Origin: Siphonodentalium dalli
Lineage: Eukaryota > Mollusca > Scaphopoda > Gadilida > Siphonodentaliidae
NCBI GenBank assembly: GCA_032622095.1
Contig: CP136063.1
Span: forward strand, 67,595,897 to 67,659,896
Direction: 5' to 3'
Length of the DNA stretch: 64,000 nucleotides
The notes under the pieces were generated by a model. The model did no database searches. It was not told where the DNA came from and was given only the letters and a program-made list of their open reading frames with translations. Each line of letters begins with the position of its first letter. Position 1 is the stretch's first letter. A program made the translations under genes and the position numbers. Of the stretch, positions 20,886-31,296 are shown piece by piece.

Positions 20886-21187
20886 CTCTCTCTATACTAA
20901 ATACTCATTGACGAGTAGTTCCCTTAGGAAATGTTCAGATAAGAAGTTCAACAAACGACCATAATATTATTATCGGAACATTTCCCACCAAAGAATATGA
21001 ATCTTTCTCCACTTACAGTGATGCCGTAAATAATCGACTCCTTTAACCACAGCAGAATTATGGGTAACTTTTCAGGATTTAGTCGGAAATATGGGTTGTT
21101 GCCATTCATCGGAAAGCATCACTAAATTCACTCTCTGGGGACCTCATTTTGCAAATGACAGACACACTATTTCAAGGCTTGGAAGGG
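20886..21187 (-). mobile_element. T5 abutting T3, holding a TA-B/hAT-A chimera
   Basis: It begins CTCTCTATACTAAATACTC right after the TTAA, has AGGAAATGTTCAGATAAGAA and TATCGGAACATTTCCCACC, and would end near GGAAGGG before TTAA (21188-21191). Inside is half of a TA-B fused to the right end of a hAT-A (see 21016). Confidence 0.75.
21016..21186 (+). mobile_element. TA-B left half fused to hAT-A right end
   Basis: After TA, CAGTGATGCCGTAAATAATC begins a TA-B arm that proceeds normally to CATCGGAAAGC at 21117. The next base starts ATCACTAAATTCACTCTCTG of hAT-A, which runs to its normal terminus CACACTATTTCAAGGCTTG. The junction is at the centre of symmetry of TA-B and near the centre of a hAT-A module. 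A deletion between two elements that once lay side by side would explain it. Confidence 0.85.
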
Positions 21188-21191
21188 TTAA

Positions 21192-21639
21192 CATCAAAAT
21201 GCCTGGGGGTCATAATGTTTTCATGTGATTTAGTTCTAACGCCACCGCCCATTCATAATTACAGGTAACTGTGTGTGATATTCCCCATTGGTAGGTGATA
21301 TGTCCCCAAGAACCAATGTAACTACATTAAACAATGAACAACTGTCTCCAGACATACATAAATACAAGTTTAATCCCATAAACCGTGGACCAGGGAATGT
21401 ATCCAATTTTATGAGTTGTATCTGCCCTTGGACATTTCATATATAAAGAATTTTTACAATTTTTACAATGCTTTGATGTGGTCAAATGTTTGTGGGTAAT
21501 TCTTTGCTAATCATTTCAAGGATGGTAATCCCCCGAGGGTATGTTATAAAAAATAAAATAAAATAGGGTAGGACTTAATTCATATGGGAGGCAGTTTTCT
21601 TATTTATTAATAATCTGACTTAACGTAATACAATTGTGC
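21192..21639. other. Non-coding stretch
   Basis: It looks single-copy with no recognisable exon or repeat. Confidence 0.45.
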
Positions 21640-21643
21640 TTAA

Positions 21644-21830
21644 CCCGTTCATGACGGGGAGCGATGGTGCAGCATTAAAGAACCTGTGCCAGTGCATTCT
21701 CTTATATTTGCAAATCTCCCATAGGGAGCCTCACATACATGTTTATAAGAGAATGCACTGGCTTAGAAGGTCAATATAAATATTAGGCCAATGCATTCTC
21801 TTATATATGTGCGAGGCTCCCTGGGATATT
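21644..21830 (+). mobile_element. T3 TTAA element, right-truncated
   Basis: TTAA 21640-21643 is followed by CCCGTTCATGACGGGGAGCG, GCAGCATTAAAGAACC, a full cassette of the T3 type (21688-21765) and the start of the second cassette, which breaks off after GCGAGGCTCCCTGGGA. Confidence 0.85.
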
Positions 21831-21959
21831 TGCTTTATGTTTTTGTCAAATTTCTGTATTTTCAAAATAACCAATGGATCAACATTAAAATATCACCTGA
21901 TTGTCACAATGCAAACTATTCTATAAGAATTAAAGGGGGGTTGTTTGTGATGCTCAATA

Positions 21960-22115
21960 ATTGCGATTTAAGGGCAATTCAATTGCAGTTAGCTTAAGCA
22001 CAATTGAAATTACAGTTTTCAAGGGCAATTGCTGCCCACATAATGTTAAATGAATTGCGCCTTAAAGCACAATTGAATTGCACTTAAGTACAATTGAATT
22101 TTAAGCTCAAAAAGC
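21960..22115. repeat. CAATTG-rich internally repeated segment
   Basis: The hexamer CAATTG or GCAATT occurs about ten times in 150 bases. The phrases AGCACAATTGAA and CTTAAGTACAATTGAATT are near repeats in both orientations. It could be a degenerate foldback. No target duplication is seen. Confidence 0.5.
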
Positions 22116-22160
22116 AACATAAATAACAAAGAATCTGTACCACATGAATGATGAGAAAAA

Positions 22161-22199
22161 CCAAGCCTGAGTTTAGTGTGCCTGTCATTTGCAGAATGT
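22161..22199 (+). mobile_element. hAT-A terminal fragment
   Basis: CAAGCCTGAGTTTAGTGTGC CTGTCATTTGCAGAATG is the left end of the second hAT-A subtype. The palindromic module itself is missing. Confidence 0.8.
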
Positions 22200-22860
22200 A
22201 GAGAACATATATCTGAAATCCTGTAAGTTATTTTATTCCACATCCATTTACGTGAGGCACATGTATTCAATGGAATCCCAGATATTTAATGCATATTGTT
22301 GTATATTGGAATACAAGCCAGAATACAAGCCGGAACAAATGCAAGTTGAGGTTATTGCCAAGAGCGATGACATGCATAACATCAATAATCCGCTTCAAAA
22401 TAGTGATGCAGATAAGTTATCACATATTAAAACTATTGTTATGTAAACAATACTATTACAGTGGAAGTCCAATTAAGTTACCAAAGTAACGTGACAGTAA
22501 TCATTGGAAATGGTCAAAGCATAGACAAATATTCTATAAATCATATTGCAATTAGTGATGTTTATTAACAAAAACTGTTTTGTTTACATAACAATGGTTT
22601 CAACGTGCAAATTTTTTTTATAAGAATAAAGTTGATCTATTTCTCCATGTTCTTAGCGGTGATGTTTTTACTGACTTTTATAATTTTTGAACATTTACCC
22701 ACTGCGAAGGGCTTGGATCCCTTTAAATCTTTGTATGGCATTCCAAATATTATATACTGTCTTCATGTTTTATCCACCAGTGTACCAGAGTAAAACTTTT
22801 GTATTCTGCATATTTTATTTGCACATAGCATCTCCCTTTTCTCAGAGTGGGACATAGATT
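22200..22860. other. Non-coding stretch
   Basis: Overlapping frames at 22189-22446 and 22289-22489 include an imperfect repeat of EYKPEYKPE (GAATACAAGCC twice), but show no domain and no splice context. I see no gene. Confidence 0.4.
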
Positions 22861-22861
22861 G

Positions 22862-23236
22862 ACTTCCCTTGGTACACTGAATCAGAGATGATTTACATCA
22901 CTCGCTCTGTCTACGACAATCGTTTTAAACAATTCTAATAGTAGAATTCCTTCCCTTGGTACACTGAGTCGGACATAGATTGACTTCCCTTACAATGTGT
23001 CTATGACAAACACATTAAACAATTCTAATAGTAGAATTCTTTCCCTTGGTACACTGAGTCAGAGATGATTTTCTTCTCTTACTATGTGTCTAGGACAATC
23101 GTTTTAAACAATTCTAATAGTAGAATTAGTGCCCTTGGTACACTGAGTCGGACATAGATTGACTTCCCTTACAATGTGTCTACGACAATCGTTTTAAACA
23201 ATTCTAATAGTAGAATTACTGCCCTTGGTACACTTC
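22862..23236 (+). repeat. About 89-bp tandem repeat, four copies
   Basis: The phrase ACAATTCTAATAGTAGAATT, itself nearly palindromic, recurs at about 22929, 23018, 23107 and 23198. Each copy is joined to CCCTTGGTACACTGAGTCGG and GACTTCCCTTACAATGTGTC. It is framed by looser copies at both ends. Confidence 0.9.
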
Positions 23237-23978
23237 CACAATATTCCAAAAATTAGAGTTATCTCCCATTGTATGGTCTTGGGCTTGTCAGATGGAACTG
23301 GGTTTTGATATTCTATTACTTTGTCAAGAGAATTCCAGACTTAGTAGAGTTACCTCTCTTATACTTGTCTGCCTATTTCATAAATCTGTGATATCAGGCC
23401 AAAAAAAAAAGGTTTTGGTTCTCAGGCCCCGCCTAATTGAATAAAAAGGGCCGCATTAGGCCTTTTTATTGCAATGCCTGATGTTATGACAAAAAAACTG
23501 ATCCTCATGCTCTTCTTACAATTAGTCAACAACTTACACTAATTGTAACTTTATACAATTGAAAGGCACAGGACTAAATTCAGGATCACATATTAGAATG
23601 GGGAGGTATCAGGTTTTAGACAACAATAACAGTAGTTAATGTCAGGGGCATTATATATTGTTAGGTAATCCTAGTCATAAACTTGTAGTACAATGTCATT
23701 TTTATATAAGACTAAATGAGTTTATATGCATAACAGTTCCCTCTACCTTTCTGGTTATTACTAGACAGAGGAAGGTATCTTTGTCCATGCTTACTATGCG
23801 CAGAAAATAATAAAAAATAAAAATAAAACCCTCCCTCCCTCATTGATTTGAAAAAAAAATTGCCCGAGAACCAAAACACTTTTTTTTTGGCCTTATGTGA
23901 CCAAACAATATTGATCATAAATTTCAATAGCTTTTTCATACTGGTTTACTGTAGAATCATGATACTTGTTCAGTCAAC
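23237..23978. other. Non-coding stretch
   Basis: No repeat family is recognised. GGCCCCGCCTAATTGAATAA AAAGGGCCGCATTAGGCC near 23424-23461 has a weak inverted structure. Confidence 0.4.
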
Positions 23979-23980
23979 TA

Positions 23981-24085
23981 CAGTAATGCTCTAATTAATC
24001 GACTCCTTAACCACAGCAGAATCATTGGTAACTTTTCAGGATTTAGTCGGAAATATGGCTTGTTGCCATTCATCGGAAAGCTCTC
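23981..24085 (+). mobile_element. TA-B left half, ends at the centre of symmetry
   Basis: TA, then CAGTAATGCTCTAATTAATC through to CATCGGAAAGCTCTC, then unrelated sequence. The complementary arm is completely absent. Confidence 0.9.
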
Positions 24086-24089
24086 AGCG

Positions 24090-24646
24090 GTATATATTGG
24101 CTCCTAGCTAGTCATTCTAACTATTCACAAATTAAAAACAAAGGCCAAATTCTGGTAAAAAATATTCTCCTGTAGATAAATATACAGTTTCATACCTGCT
24201 ATTTTTCTTGCCAGGTGACACTTTGGTTTTAATTGGGAAATGGTTGAAATATTATGTGGCAGTAACAATGTTTGAAGCTGAACAACACAAATTTCTATGA
24301 AATGCATTATTATTTACTAGTATTAAAAAAAGAAAAAGATAAGAAAAACATCTGGCAATACATATAAAGATAGATTTTCAATCAAAAATGTTATCTTCTA
24401 AAAATTGTCTAACAAATTGTCTGTCCTATTTCGTGAAAAAAATTCAAATAAAAATATTGTCTGGTGTCTGGCTTAAAATGATTATTTTATACCTCGTAAG
24501 CAATACAGAAAGTTCAGGGGAAAAATACACCATCTTTATATAGCCGAAACCACTTAGTACATAATAATAATGAATATATTAAAGTCACTTGGCTTAGTAC
24601 ATAATAATGAATATAATAAAGTCACTTGGTGGTTTGCACTCCTAAA
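24090..24646. repeat. Non-coding stretch with a diverged tandem duplication
   Basis: CTTAGTACATAATAATAATG AATATATTAAAGTCACTTGG (24552-24591) is repeated at 24593-24629 with a 3-bp deletion. The rest is single-copy. Confidence 0.7.
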
Positions 24647-24648
24647 TA

Positions 24649-24848
24649 CAGTAATGTCCTAAATAGTCGACCCCTAAATCACAGCAGAAATGTGGGAAAT
24701 TTTTCAGGATTTAATCAGAAATATGGCTTGCTGCCATTCATTGGAAAGCTCTCGGTGAGAGCTTTCCGATGAATGGCAACAAGCCATATTTCTGACTAAA
24801 TCCTGAAACTTTTCTCATAATTCCTCTGTGGTTAAAGGGTCATTACTG
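24649..24848. mobile_element. TA-B palindromic MITE, complete, older copy
   Basis: It is TA-flanked. The left end is CAGTAATGTCCTAAATAGTC and the right end GGTCATTACTG. There are more substitutions between arms than in other copies, so it is probably older. Confidence 0.92.
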
Positions 24849-25065
24849 TACACCTAATAACATTCACTTTTGAATTTTTCCCAGTATCGAAATAGGTCAA
24901 TAAATACTTGAACTACATTTCTACGGGCATCATATGTCACAGAAAGACGTATTAAGTTCATAAAAAATACAACTTTGAACACAGTGTTTGGGTCCCAAAC
25001 AAACAACAGCCATGTGCATGGCATGGAACAGAAAAGAGCGTTCCGTGTTAGTCTATTCCTGATAT

Positions 25066-25137
25066 GGTATAAATAAAGAGAGTTTGTTTCACTTCTGCGT
25101 GAAAAATTTAAAAAGCTGGAAAATGGCTGCAACCAAG
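25066..25137 (+). CDS. Candidate TATA promoter and very short first coding exon
   Basis: TATAAATAAAG (25066-25076) lies 47 bases upstream of an ATG in good context (GAAAATGG, 25123). Five codons MAATK are followed by AAG|GCAAGT, the consensus of the minor GC-AG class of introns. Without splicing the frame closes after 12 codons. The combination is suggestive but every part is short. The product is unknown. Confidence 0.2.
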
Positions 25138-25139
25138 GC

Positions 25140-25878
25140 AAGTATTTTTCACTGCATATGAAGCCGGTATATCAATATTTCGTGTAATTATCAACCTATC
25201 TTATACCTCCTTCCAAATTACGTAGATAAAATTTGGAATCGCGAATGAGCCATGTCTGTTTAAAAAATGTATAATATAATCAGGTAGCGAAGGACAGATA
25301 GATCACAGCAGTTGGTATATAAGGGACGAGCCCTCATTGTCACTAGCAACATCGTCCAATCTAAAGAAGCTAGCAGAAAAACTTTTAGCCAAATTACTTC
25401 CTATGATTTTGAGATTCCCCAGGAGATTTTTACAGAGGAAGAAACAAATGCAAGCGAGAATTCCTCAAACATCGTCAATCCATAAACTGACATCACAAGA
25501 CGATGAAGTCTGAAGGGCTTGTAAGGGGATTTACAGAGAAGCTTTGGTGCGTCATTGACAACCCCTCCACTATATTATCCATTCTTTGGAAGGCTGAATC
25601 TTTAGAATTATGACACAATGTGGTATAAGAGGAATATGGGACTGATCGATATCTGATATGCTGAAATCTGGTGTCATCTCCGATATTATCCCCGCGGTGA
25701 ATTGGCTTCGGTTTCGATGATCCATCTATACGAGTCTGATAATTACCCTCATATAAAGTCACTCATGGCTTGTTACAGAGGAGTGAAAATTACACTGCCT
25801 AATAAAAGGTTCATATAGGCCCCGCACGAGACATAAAAAATTAAAACCTTTTTTTCTACAAATCTCGGATTTTCAACT
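25140..25878. other. Non-coding stretch with a second TATA-like motif
   Basis: TATATAAGGGACGAG lies at 25316-25330. It looks single-copy. The minus-strand 89-codon frame at 25493-25762 has no domain. Confidence 0.35.
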
Positions 25879-25882
25879 TTAA

Positions 25883-26065
25883 CCCTTTCATGACGGCCCC
25901 GGGAGCTTCACTGGTGTTACTTTAAAGATCCCGTGCAAGTGCATTCTCTTATATATGTGAGTCTCTCGTAGGGAGCCTCACATATATAAGAGAATGCACT
26001 GGCCTACAAGGTCAAGGTAAATATTGTTAGGCCAATGTATTCTCTTATATATGCAAGGCTCCCTA
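25883..26065 (+). mobile_element. T3 TTAA element, right-truncated
   Basis: TTAA 25879-25882 precedes CCCTTTCATGACGGC. A full cassette (25937-26005) has the compensated variant TATGTGAG..CTCACATA. The second cassette stops after GCAAGGCTCCCTATA. Confidence 0.85.
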
Positions 26066-26129
26066 TATTGCAAATAGATAGAGGATCTCAAATGAGTTAT
26101 GTTGGAAAGAGTTTGATAAATTTGGTTCA

Positions 26130-26702
26130 AAGCAGGCTAGCATCATTAACCCTTTGAGTGCCAGGGGCCGATCTCATCGGCCCTAAACCTACAAAATAAG
26201 TCTGTTAAAGAATATAAGAATAAATTATTAAAATTGTAAAAAATTGTAAAAAAAAAAAAATGTTAAGCCAATGCATTCTCTTATATATGCGAGGCGACCT
26301 ATGGTCGACTCGCATATATAAGAGAATGCATTGGCACAGGGTATATGGGTTGATACAAAAATCGACCTGGCACTCAAAGGGTTAAATAATCCCTCTCAGA
26401 ATCTCGCCTTCTGGGAAGTATCTATAGTTTCAAATTAACATTGTTTTTCGTTACTTTTCCCCTTCTGTTCAGTTTCTTTATCCCCTAATTTGCAGAAGAT
26501 AAAATGCATAATCGAGGTAACTAATGGGTAAACGTCACCAACTTCAATCTGATTCTAGGTCTCCCATAGCATTTGAGGCCTGAACAGAATGAGGTTCCCA
26601 GTGGGTGAATTTGGTGATGCTAGCCCACTGTGTCAATAAATTCACCCTCTGGGGACTTCATTCTGCATATGTCAGTCAGACACACTCATTTTAAGGCTTG
26701 CT
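26130..26702. mobile_element. hAT-A interrupted by a T2 element
   Basis: GCTAGCATCA before the T2 insertion and the CTTCTGGGAAGTATCTATAG and CAGAAGATAAAATGCATAAT middle sequence after it belong to one hAT-A copy. The final module (26583-26670) and terminus CACACTCATTTTAAGGCTTG are intact. The left terminus is lost. Confidence 0.75.
26150..26381 (+). mobile_element. T2 TTAA element inside hAT-A
   Basis: TTAA 26146-26149 and 26382-26385 flank ends CCCTTTGAGTGCCAGG and CCTGGCACTCAAAGG. One cassette lies at 26268-26336. The left hairpin is CCGATCTCATCGG. Confidence 0.92.
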
Positions 26703-27105
26703 CCTTTGTTCAATAGTCCTCGCTCAAGACAAATAAATTTGCATGTCAATTTATTCGTCCAATTAAATTGACTGATTCCGCAAATAATACCACAACTCTG
26801 CAATTGCTTTATAAACAATGAACTTGTAGCTTTCCGCCAAACTGTCAAATGTGATTCAGAATCGATGACGCCGACTCCTCAATCTTGATCGTTGGCCGCC
26901 AATCTGTCTGTCATATATTAATATCATTCATAGTGGGCCTATGTAAATATGCTGATTGGGGGCGCATATATATGAGGGATTACCACAGCGACTGGTCGAC
27001 CCTGGTGCAGAACTCGGAAAAGATTGCTTCATAATTGACCCCAAAGTCACTCTTATTGAAGTTGCGTTGTTTGGTGAAGGTGTGGGTCCAGGGTTGAGAA
27101 GAAGG
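26703..27105. promoter_or_regulatory. Transposon-poor island, possible cis-regulatory element
   Basis: It contains CTCCTTTGTTC (SOX/TCF-like) 28 bases before an octamer ATTTGCAT (POU-like, 26740-26747), then several TTAATT/CAATTA cores. Non-repetitive islands with clustered homeodomain, POU and SOX cores often act as enhancers, but motif presence alone is weak evidence. Confidence 0.25.
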
Positions 27106-27108
27106 TGC

Positions 27109-27490
27109 CTTTTACCCTGTGCCAATGCATTCTCTTATATATGCGAGTCGACCATAGGTCGCCTCGCATATATAAGAGAATGCATTGGCTTAACAATTTT
27201 TTATCATGTTTTTCAAATAAATGTTTCTTACAATTTTTAGGACATAAAATAAAAAAACATCCATTACCCTGCAGGGAGCCCCACACATATATAGAAGCAC
27301 ATAGAAGAGTGTGGTCTGCTCATGTTTGTCTGGGGCTCTGTATGGGTGAAATTATAAAATTGTTAAAGAATACAAGAACAAATTATTAAAATTGTAAAAA
27401 ATTGTTAGGCCAATGCATTCTCTTATATATGCGAGGCGACCTATGGTCGACTCGCATATATAAGAGAATGCATTGGCACAGGGTAAAAAA
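27109..27490 (+). mobile_element. T4 element with two hairpin cassettes
   Basis: The ends are TTTTACCCTGTGCCAATGC and GCATTGGCACAGGGTAAAA, so the cassettes themselves form the termini. Between them is a unit with CCCTGCAGGGAGCCCCACAC and GGGGCTCTGTATGGGTGAAA. A second copy in reverse orientation is at 43076-43410. There is no TTAA; the flanks TA or TTTTA on both sides may be part of the ends. Confidence 0.85.
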
Positions 27491-27545
27491 ATCGTGCTGT
27501 GCTCATTTGGCATCTTCTGTCACATTCTCCTCAGTCTGCTTTGGC

Positions 27546-27858
27546 CCTCATCTTCTCTGGAAAGTTTCTTTATTATCAAATTTCTATACAAACTTCTTCA
27601 CATAGATTCTATTTCTTTCCCCAAATTGGCAGAAGACACATTGCATAATCAAGGTTCCCAATGGGTGTACATCACAATATTCATAATTTGGGAACTTCAA
27701 TCCGGATCTATGTCTCCCATAGCAGATTAGACATGCAGAATGAGGTCCCAAGAGGGTGAATTTGGTGATGCTAGCCCACTATGCAGGATAGCGTCACTAA
27801 ATTCACCCTCTGGGGACCTCATTCTGCAAATGACAGGCACATTAAACTCAGACTCGGT
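27546..27858. mobile_element. hAT-A, left-truncated
   Basis: It has the middle segment (CCAAATTGGCAGAAGACACA TTGCATAATCAAGG), a full module (27737-27829) and the right terminus AATGACAGGCACATTAAACTC AGACT of the second subtype. Confidence 0.8.
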
Positions 27859-28129
27859 CATATTATGACACGAAGGGAAGTTTTCATGGGTGTGTCCTTC
27901 CAGGTGAGTGGGGGTTCTCAAGTTAGACACTGGATGAGGTTGGGGGTGTCTCCAATATCAGACACTGAGTGTGGTGATGGGTCATATTATGACATGTGCT
28001 AATGCTTGTTCAGAAAGTTCTCTTGAACGGCAAGGTGAGGGTGGGGTCAATATGGCATCTGCAGGGCGTTTTTTTACAGGGTCCGATCCTCCTAACACGA
28101 CTAACTCACATTGGTCACAGTATATTGAA

Positions 28130-28240
28130 CCCTTTCCATACTAAATGGATTTTCCCATCAGTGATAAAGTAAATATTGGAATGGTGTACCATTCATTTGG
28201 AGGGGAGTTCAGGAAAAAATGAGCAGACAAACAGCATGGC
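28130..28240 (+). mobile_element. T5 left half
   Basis: CCCTTTCCATACTAAATGGA, AGTAAATATTGGAATGGTGT, CATTCATTTGGAGGGGAG and AAAATGAGCAGACA follow the T5 order. The right half is absent, replaced by a G run at 28240-28268. Confidence 0.8.
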
Positions 28241-28428
28241 TGGGGGGGGGGGGGGGGGGGGGTGGGGGTGCTATGATTTAAAAATTTAGCATTTTTGGAC
28301 CAGGAACCAGTCCTGTCTATTCAATAAGAGACATTGAGTGTGTGCAAATTACATGAAAGTCGCGGAAACCATGACAGATGACAGCCAGATAGCAATTTTC
28401 ATTCACTAATTAATTATATCAACTTGAG

Positions 28429-28996
28429 CAGGGGGGGGTGAACAAATTTCTTCCGACACGTATGCCGGGGTGGGTGGGTGGTCAAAGCCACCAACAAGCA
28501 ATTTTTTCCGCAACTAAAAAAAAAAATTCCTGCTTGTTTTTAGTGTTTTGGCAATGAGTTGGGCTTCAAAACCACTTTGAATCAGTTTGAATGAGAGAAA
28601 TAATGTAATTCTAACTGGTAAACTGACTGCAGGCAGTTATCGTGTTGTATTTTGTTGCAAATTTTGAAATCCAAGATGGCCGCTGGCAGCCATGTTTTTT
28701 TGGCCGAATGACCTAATAATTACTCATTCCTATTTACATGTCCATGTTAACATCCATGATAAATAGTATGCACAGAAATTCATATACAGCTGTTTACAGT
28801 GAATTTCCCCCCGCAAATCTCTGTTTGATTGTTAAAAGGGGGTGTGGGTGTCAAAAAATTGTTGGAAAAAACTGCCGAAAACGGAAAAAAAATTGGCGGT
28901 GGGGGTGGGTGGGTACAAAAAATGATCGAAAGGGAAAAAATGCCATACGTGCCTGAAATTTTTTTCCGACCCCCCCCCCCCCCCCCCCCCCCCCTG
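28429..28996. mobile_element. hAT-4, 568 bp, with G/C-run ends
   Basis: The left end CAGGGGGGGGTG..CTTCCGACACGTATGCC is inverted at the right as GCCATACGTGCC..TTTTTCCGAC followed by 24 C and TG. The flanks share ACTTGAG (28422-28428, 28997-29003), 7 bp exact or 8 bp with one mismatch. CAGGG-type ends fit the hAT superfamily. The homopolymer at the right end belongs to the inverted repeat and has expanded. No coding capacity. Confidence 0.75.
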
Positions 28997-29065
28997 ACTT
29001 GAGAAGAAAAAATCTTATATTAAAATGTACATTTACTTCCATGTAGAGGAAACAGTTGTTGCCAA

Positions 29066-29170
29066 ATTTCGCGCATTAGACTGGTCCTTGCCCCAATCAT
29101 ACCAGCCGCACGATTTGTAGTAACCAGCCACCCGATTCGTACTAACCAGCCATCCAATTCATAGTAACAT
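29066..29170 (+). repeat. Diverged single copy of the 40-bp minisatellite unit
   Basis: GCATTAGACTGGTCCTTGCC, GATTTGTAGTAACCAGCC, GATTCGTACTAACCAGCC and CATAGTAACATGACC are the unit phrases of the array at 44.6-46.8 kb. The sequence just upstream (AAATTTCGCG) resembles that upstream of the big array (GAATTTCACC). Confidence 0.8.
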
Positions 29171-29334
29171 GACCCTTTCTGTGACGATATGAAGAAAAGA
29201 TATATTAAGACAAGTACAGAAGTATTCAATTTCTTTGGTTGGAAATGTTCATGCTTAAGTACATTCTTTCTTTATCCCCCATAAAATCATAAAAAGCAAA
29301 TGCTAATGAAACTCAAAATCACTGTGCTGACTAT

Positions 29335-29726
29335 CCCTTTACCCAACAGACCGGCCAAAACCGGCCAAATAAAGCTTCAACAGCCTAAAATATCTTCGGT
29401 CTGTCTCAATAGAACCATACAAATATGGATATCATTGGAACCGGCTCCTTGACCACATTGTGATAGTTACAGTTATGCCCTGTGCCAATGCATTCTCTTA
29501 TATATGCGAGTCGACCATAGGTCGCCTCGCATATATAAGAGAATGCATTGGCCTAAAAAAAATCTTTTTTTAACACTTTTTACCATTTTTTCTTACATTC
29601 TTTAACAATTTTATAATTTTTAATGTGTTAAGCCAATGCATTCTCTTATATATGCGAGGCGACCTATGGTCGACTCGCATATATAAGAGAATGCATTGGC
29701 ACAGGACCGTTCTGTTGGGTAAAGGG
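29335..29726 (-). mobile_element. T1 TTAA element, reverse orientation
   Basis: It is nearly identical in layout to 7326-7716 with the same orientation and two cassettes (29487-29552, 29635-29701). The right TTAA (29727-29730) is intact; the left reads CTAT. The high similarity to the 7.3 kb copy suggests recent activity or duplication. Confidence 0.92.
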
Positions 29727-29730
29727 TTAA

Positions 29731-30101
29731 AGGGGTACTGTACACTAAATCCGGTCTTTATGGGACCATCTCTTCTACAGAATATATTCAACAATTAAGT
29801 GAATGAATTTGAGCCATGGATTAGTGCAAAATATACTTGTGTGCTCTATGAATGATGCAAACAACATGTTAATTATTTATGAAAATTAATTTATGACTCC
29901 ATTGATTGGGAATCTGCGCGAAAAAAATGAAATGGCACTGATGAGCACATGTTGTCTCAAATAAATGCCAGTTGCGTAAGTTATAATAGATAGCATGCGT
30001 AAACGCAAGTTAGATTTGATAACGTAGAGCAGCAACAAAAGTTATCAAAATTAATCAAACTCAATAAATATTCTATATCTATAAATTCCTGTAATATTTT
30101 G
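29731..30101. other. Non-coding stretch
   Basis: It looks single-copy with no recognisable feature. Confidence 0.45.
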
Positions 30102-30105
30102 TTAA

Positions 30106-30354
30106 CCCTTTGAGTGCCAGGTCGATTTTTGCATCAAACCATATACCCTGTGCCAATGCATTCTCTTATATATGCGAGTCGACCATAGGTTGCCTCGCAT
30201 ATATAAGAGAATGCATTGGCCTAACATTTTTTTTTTTTTTTTTTACAATTGTTTTTACAATTTTTTACAATTTTAATAATTTATTCTTATATTCTTTAAC
30301 AGACTTATTTTGTAGGTTTAGGGCCGATGAGATCGGCCCCTGGCACTCAAAGGG
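30106..30354 (-). mobile_element. T2 TTAA element, reverse orientation
   Basis: TTAA 30102-30105 and 30355-30358 flank ends CCCTTTGAGTGCCAGG and CCTGGCACTCAAAGGG. One cassette lies at 30152-30221, and GCCGATGAGATCGGC forms the hairpin at the other end. Confidence 0.93.
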
Positions 30355-30358
30355 TTAA

Positions 30359-31080
30359 AATACATTATTTTACACCAATTGTTTTAGTATTACTTAGTTT
30401 GGAATTCCAAAAATATAACTGGTCCAAGAAATGTTCAAATGAATCAATGGGCCAAAATTTGAGCCATTCCCAAATAATATTGAGAATGGCTTAAATTTTT
30501 GCCCATCGATTATCTGGTCCAGCGCAATCGCTTCTTACCTGACTGCAGATTATAAAATTTGTACTGTTCATATCAGCTTAATCATCAGCAGTTTCTGCAG
30601 TTATTACCCATAAACAGAGTTATCTCCCTCAATATCAGAATATCCGGTATTGATTCCTGTTTACGCCATCAATCAATGTAACATCAGTTTGAACGTTTAA
30701 GCGCCCATTAAACAGGCATTGCAGATACAATGAATCAGTTTAGATTGAGCCCGATGACATGCACAATTGTCTCTCTTAAACACGCTCCTGGCACTGATAA
30801 ACACCTGCTTTAAAATCAACATCGCGGCCGCAAATCAATGTCTCTCAATTCCTCGTTGGTCATCCATTATCAGCCAATTCATCAATTCCGAACTATTTCA
30901 TAACTTCCTGCACAAGCATCCGCCTCTAGCTGTGTTTAATTGTCGTTGACGCCACATCTACTAAAAGTCCCAGACCAACTAAATCTGTTTTTCGTAACTG
31001 TGGAAGCGTTGATGGTTAATAAAACAATTGTTTGCCGATAAAATTGGTCAGTTTCTAAAGCCTGGTCCTCCTACTATACA
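30359..31080. promoter_or_regulatory. Transposon-poor island, possible cis-regulatory element
   Basis: About 700 bp lack any of the window's repeat families. It contains clustered CAATCAATG, TAATCATCAG, ATCGCGGCCGCAAATCAATG and TTGGTCATCC. The open frame 30767-30949 starts in this island but has no domain. The conservation guess rests only on composition and lack of repeats. Confidence 0.25.
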
Positions 31081-31083
31081 GTA

Positions 31084-31296
31084 CTAGTAATGCCCTAAAT
31101 AATCGACTCCTTAACCACAGCAGAATTATGGGTAAGTTTTCAGGATTTAATCAGAAATACGTCTTGTTGCCATTCATCGGAAAGCTCTCGGGAGAGCTTT
31201 CCGATGAATGGCAACAAGCCATATTTCCGACTAAATCCTGAAAAATAACCCATAATTGTGATGTGGTTAAGGAGTCGATTATTTAAGGCATGACTG
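31084..31296. mobile_element. TA-B palindromic MITE, complete
   Basis: The left end is eroded (TAGTAATGCCCTAAATAATC) and the right is TTTAAGGCATGACTG followed by TA. The centre is CTCGGGAGAG. Confidence 0.93.

Noticed and set aside
24854-25141. 95-codon minus-strand frame between a TA-B and single-copy sequence
   Set aside because: No recognisable motif; it is not supported by splice sites or a promoter on that strand.
28671-28714. Gene start at CCAAGATGGCCGC
   Set aside because: It lies inside hAT-4, the frame closes after 11 codons and no donor is present.
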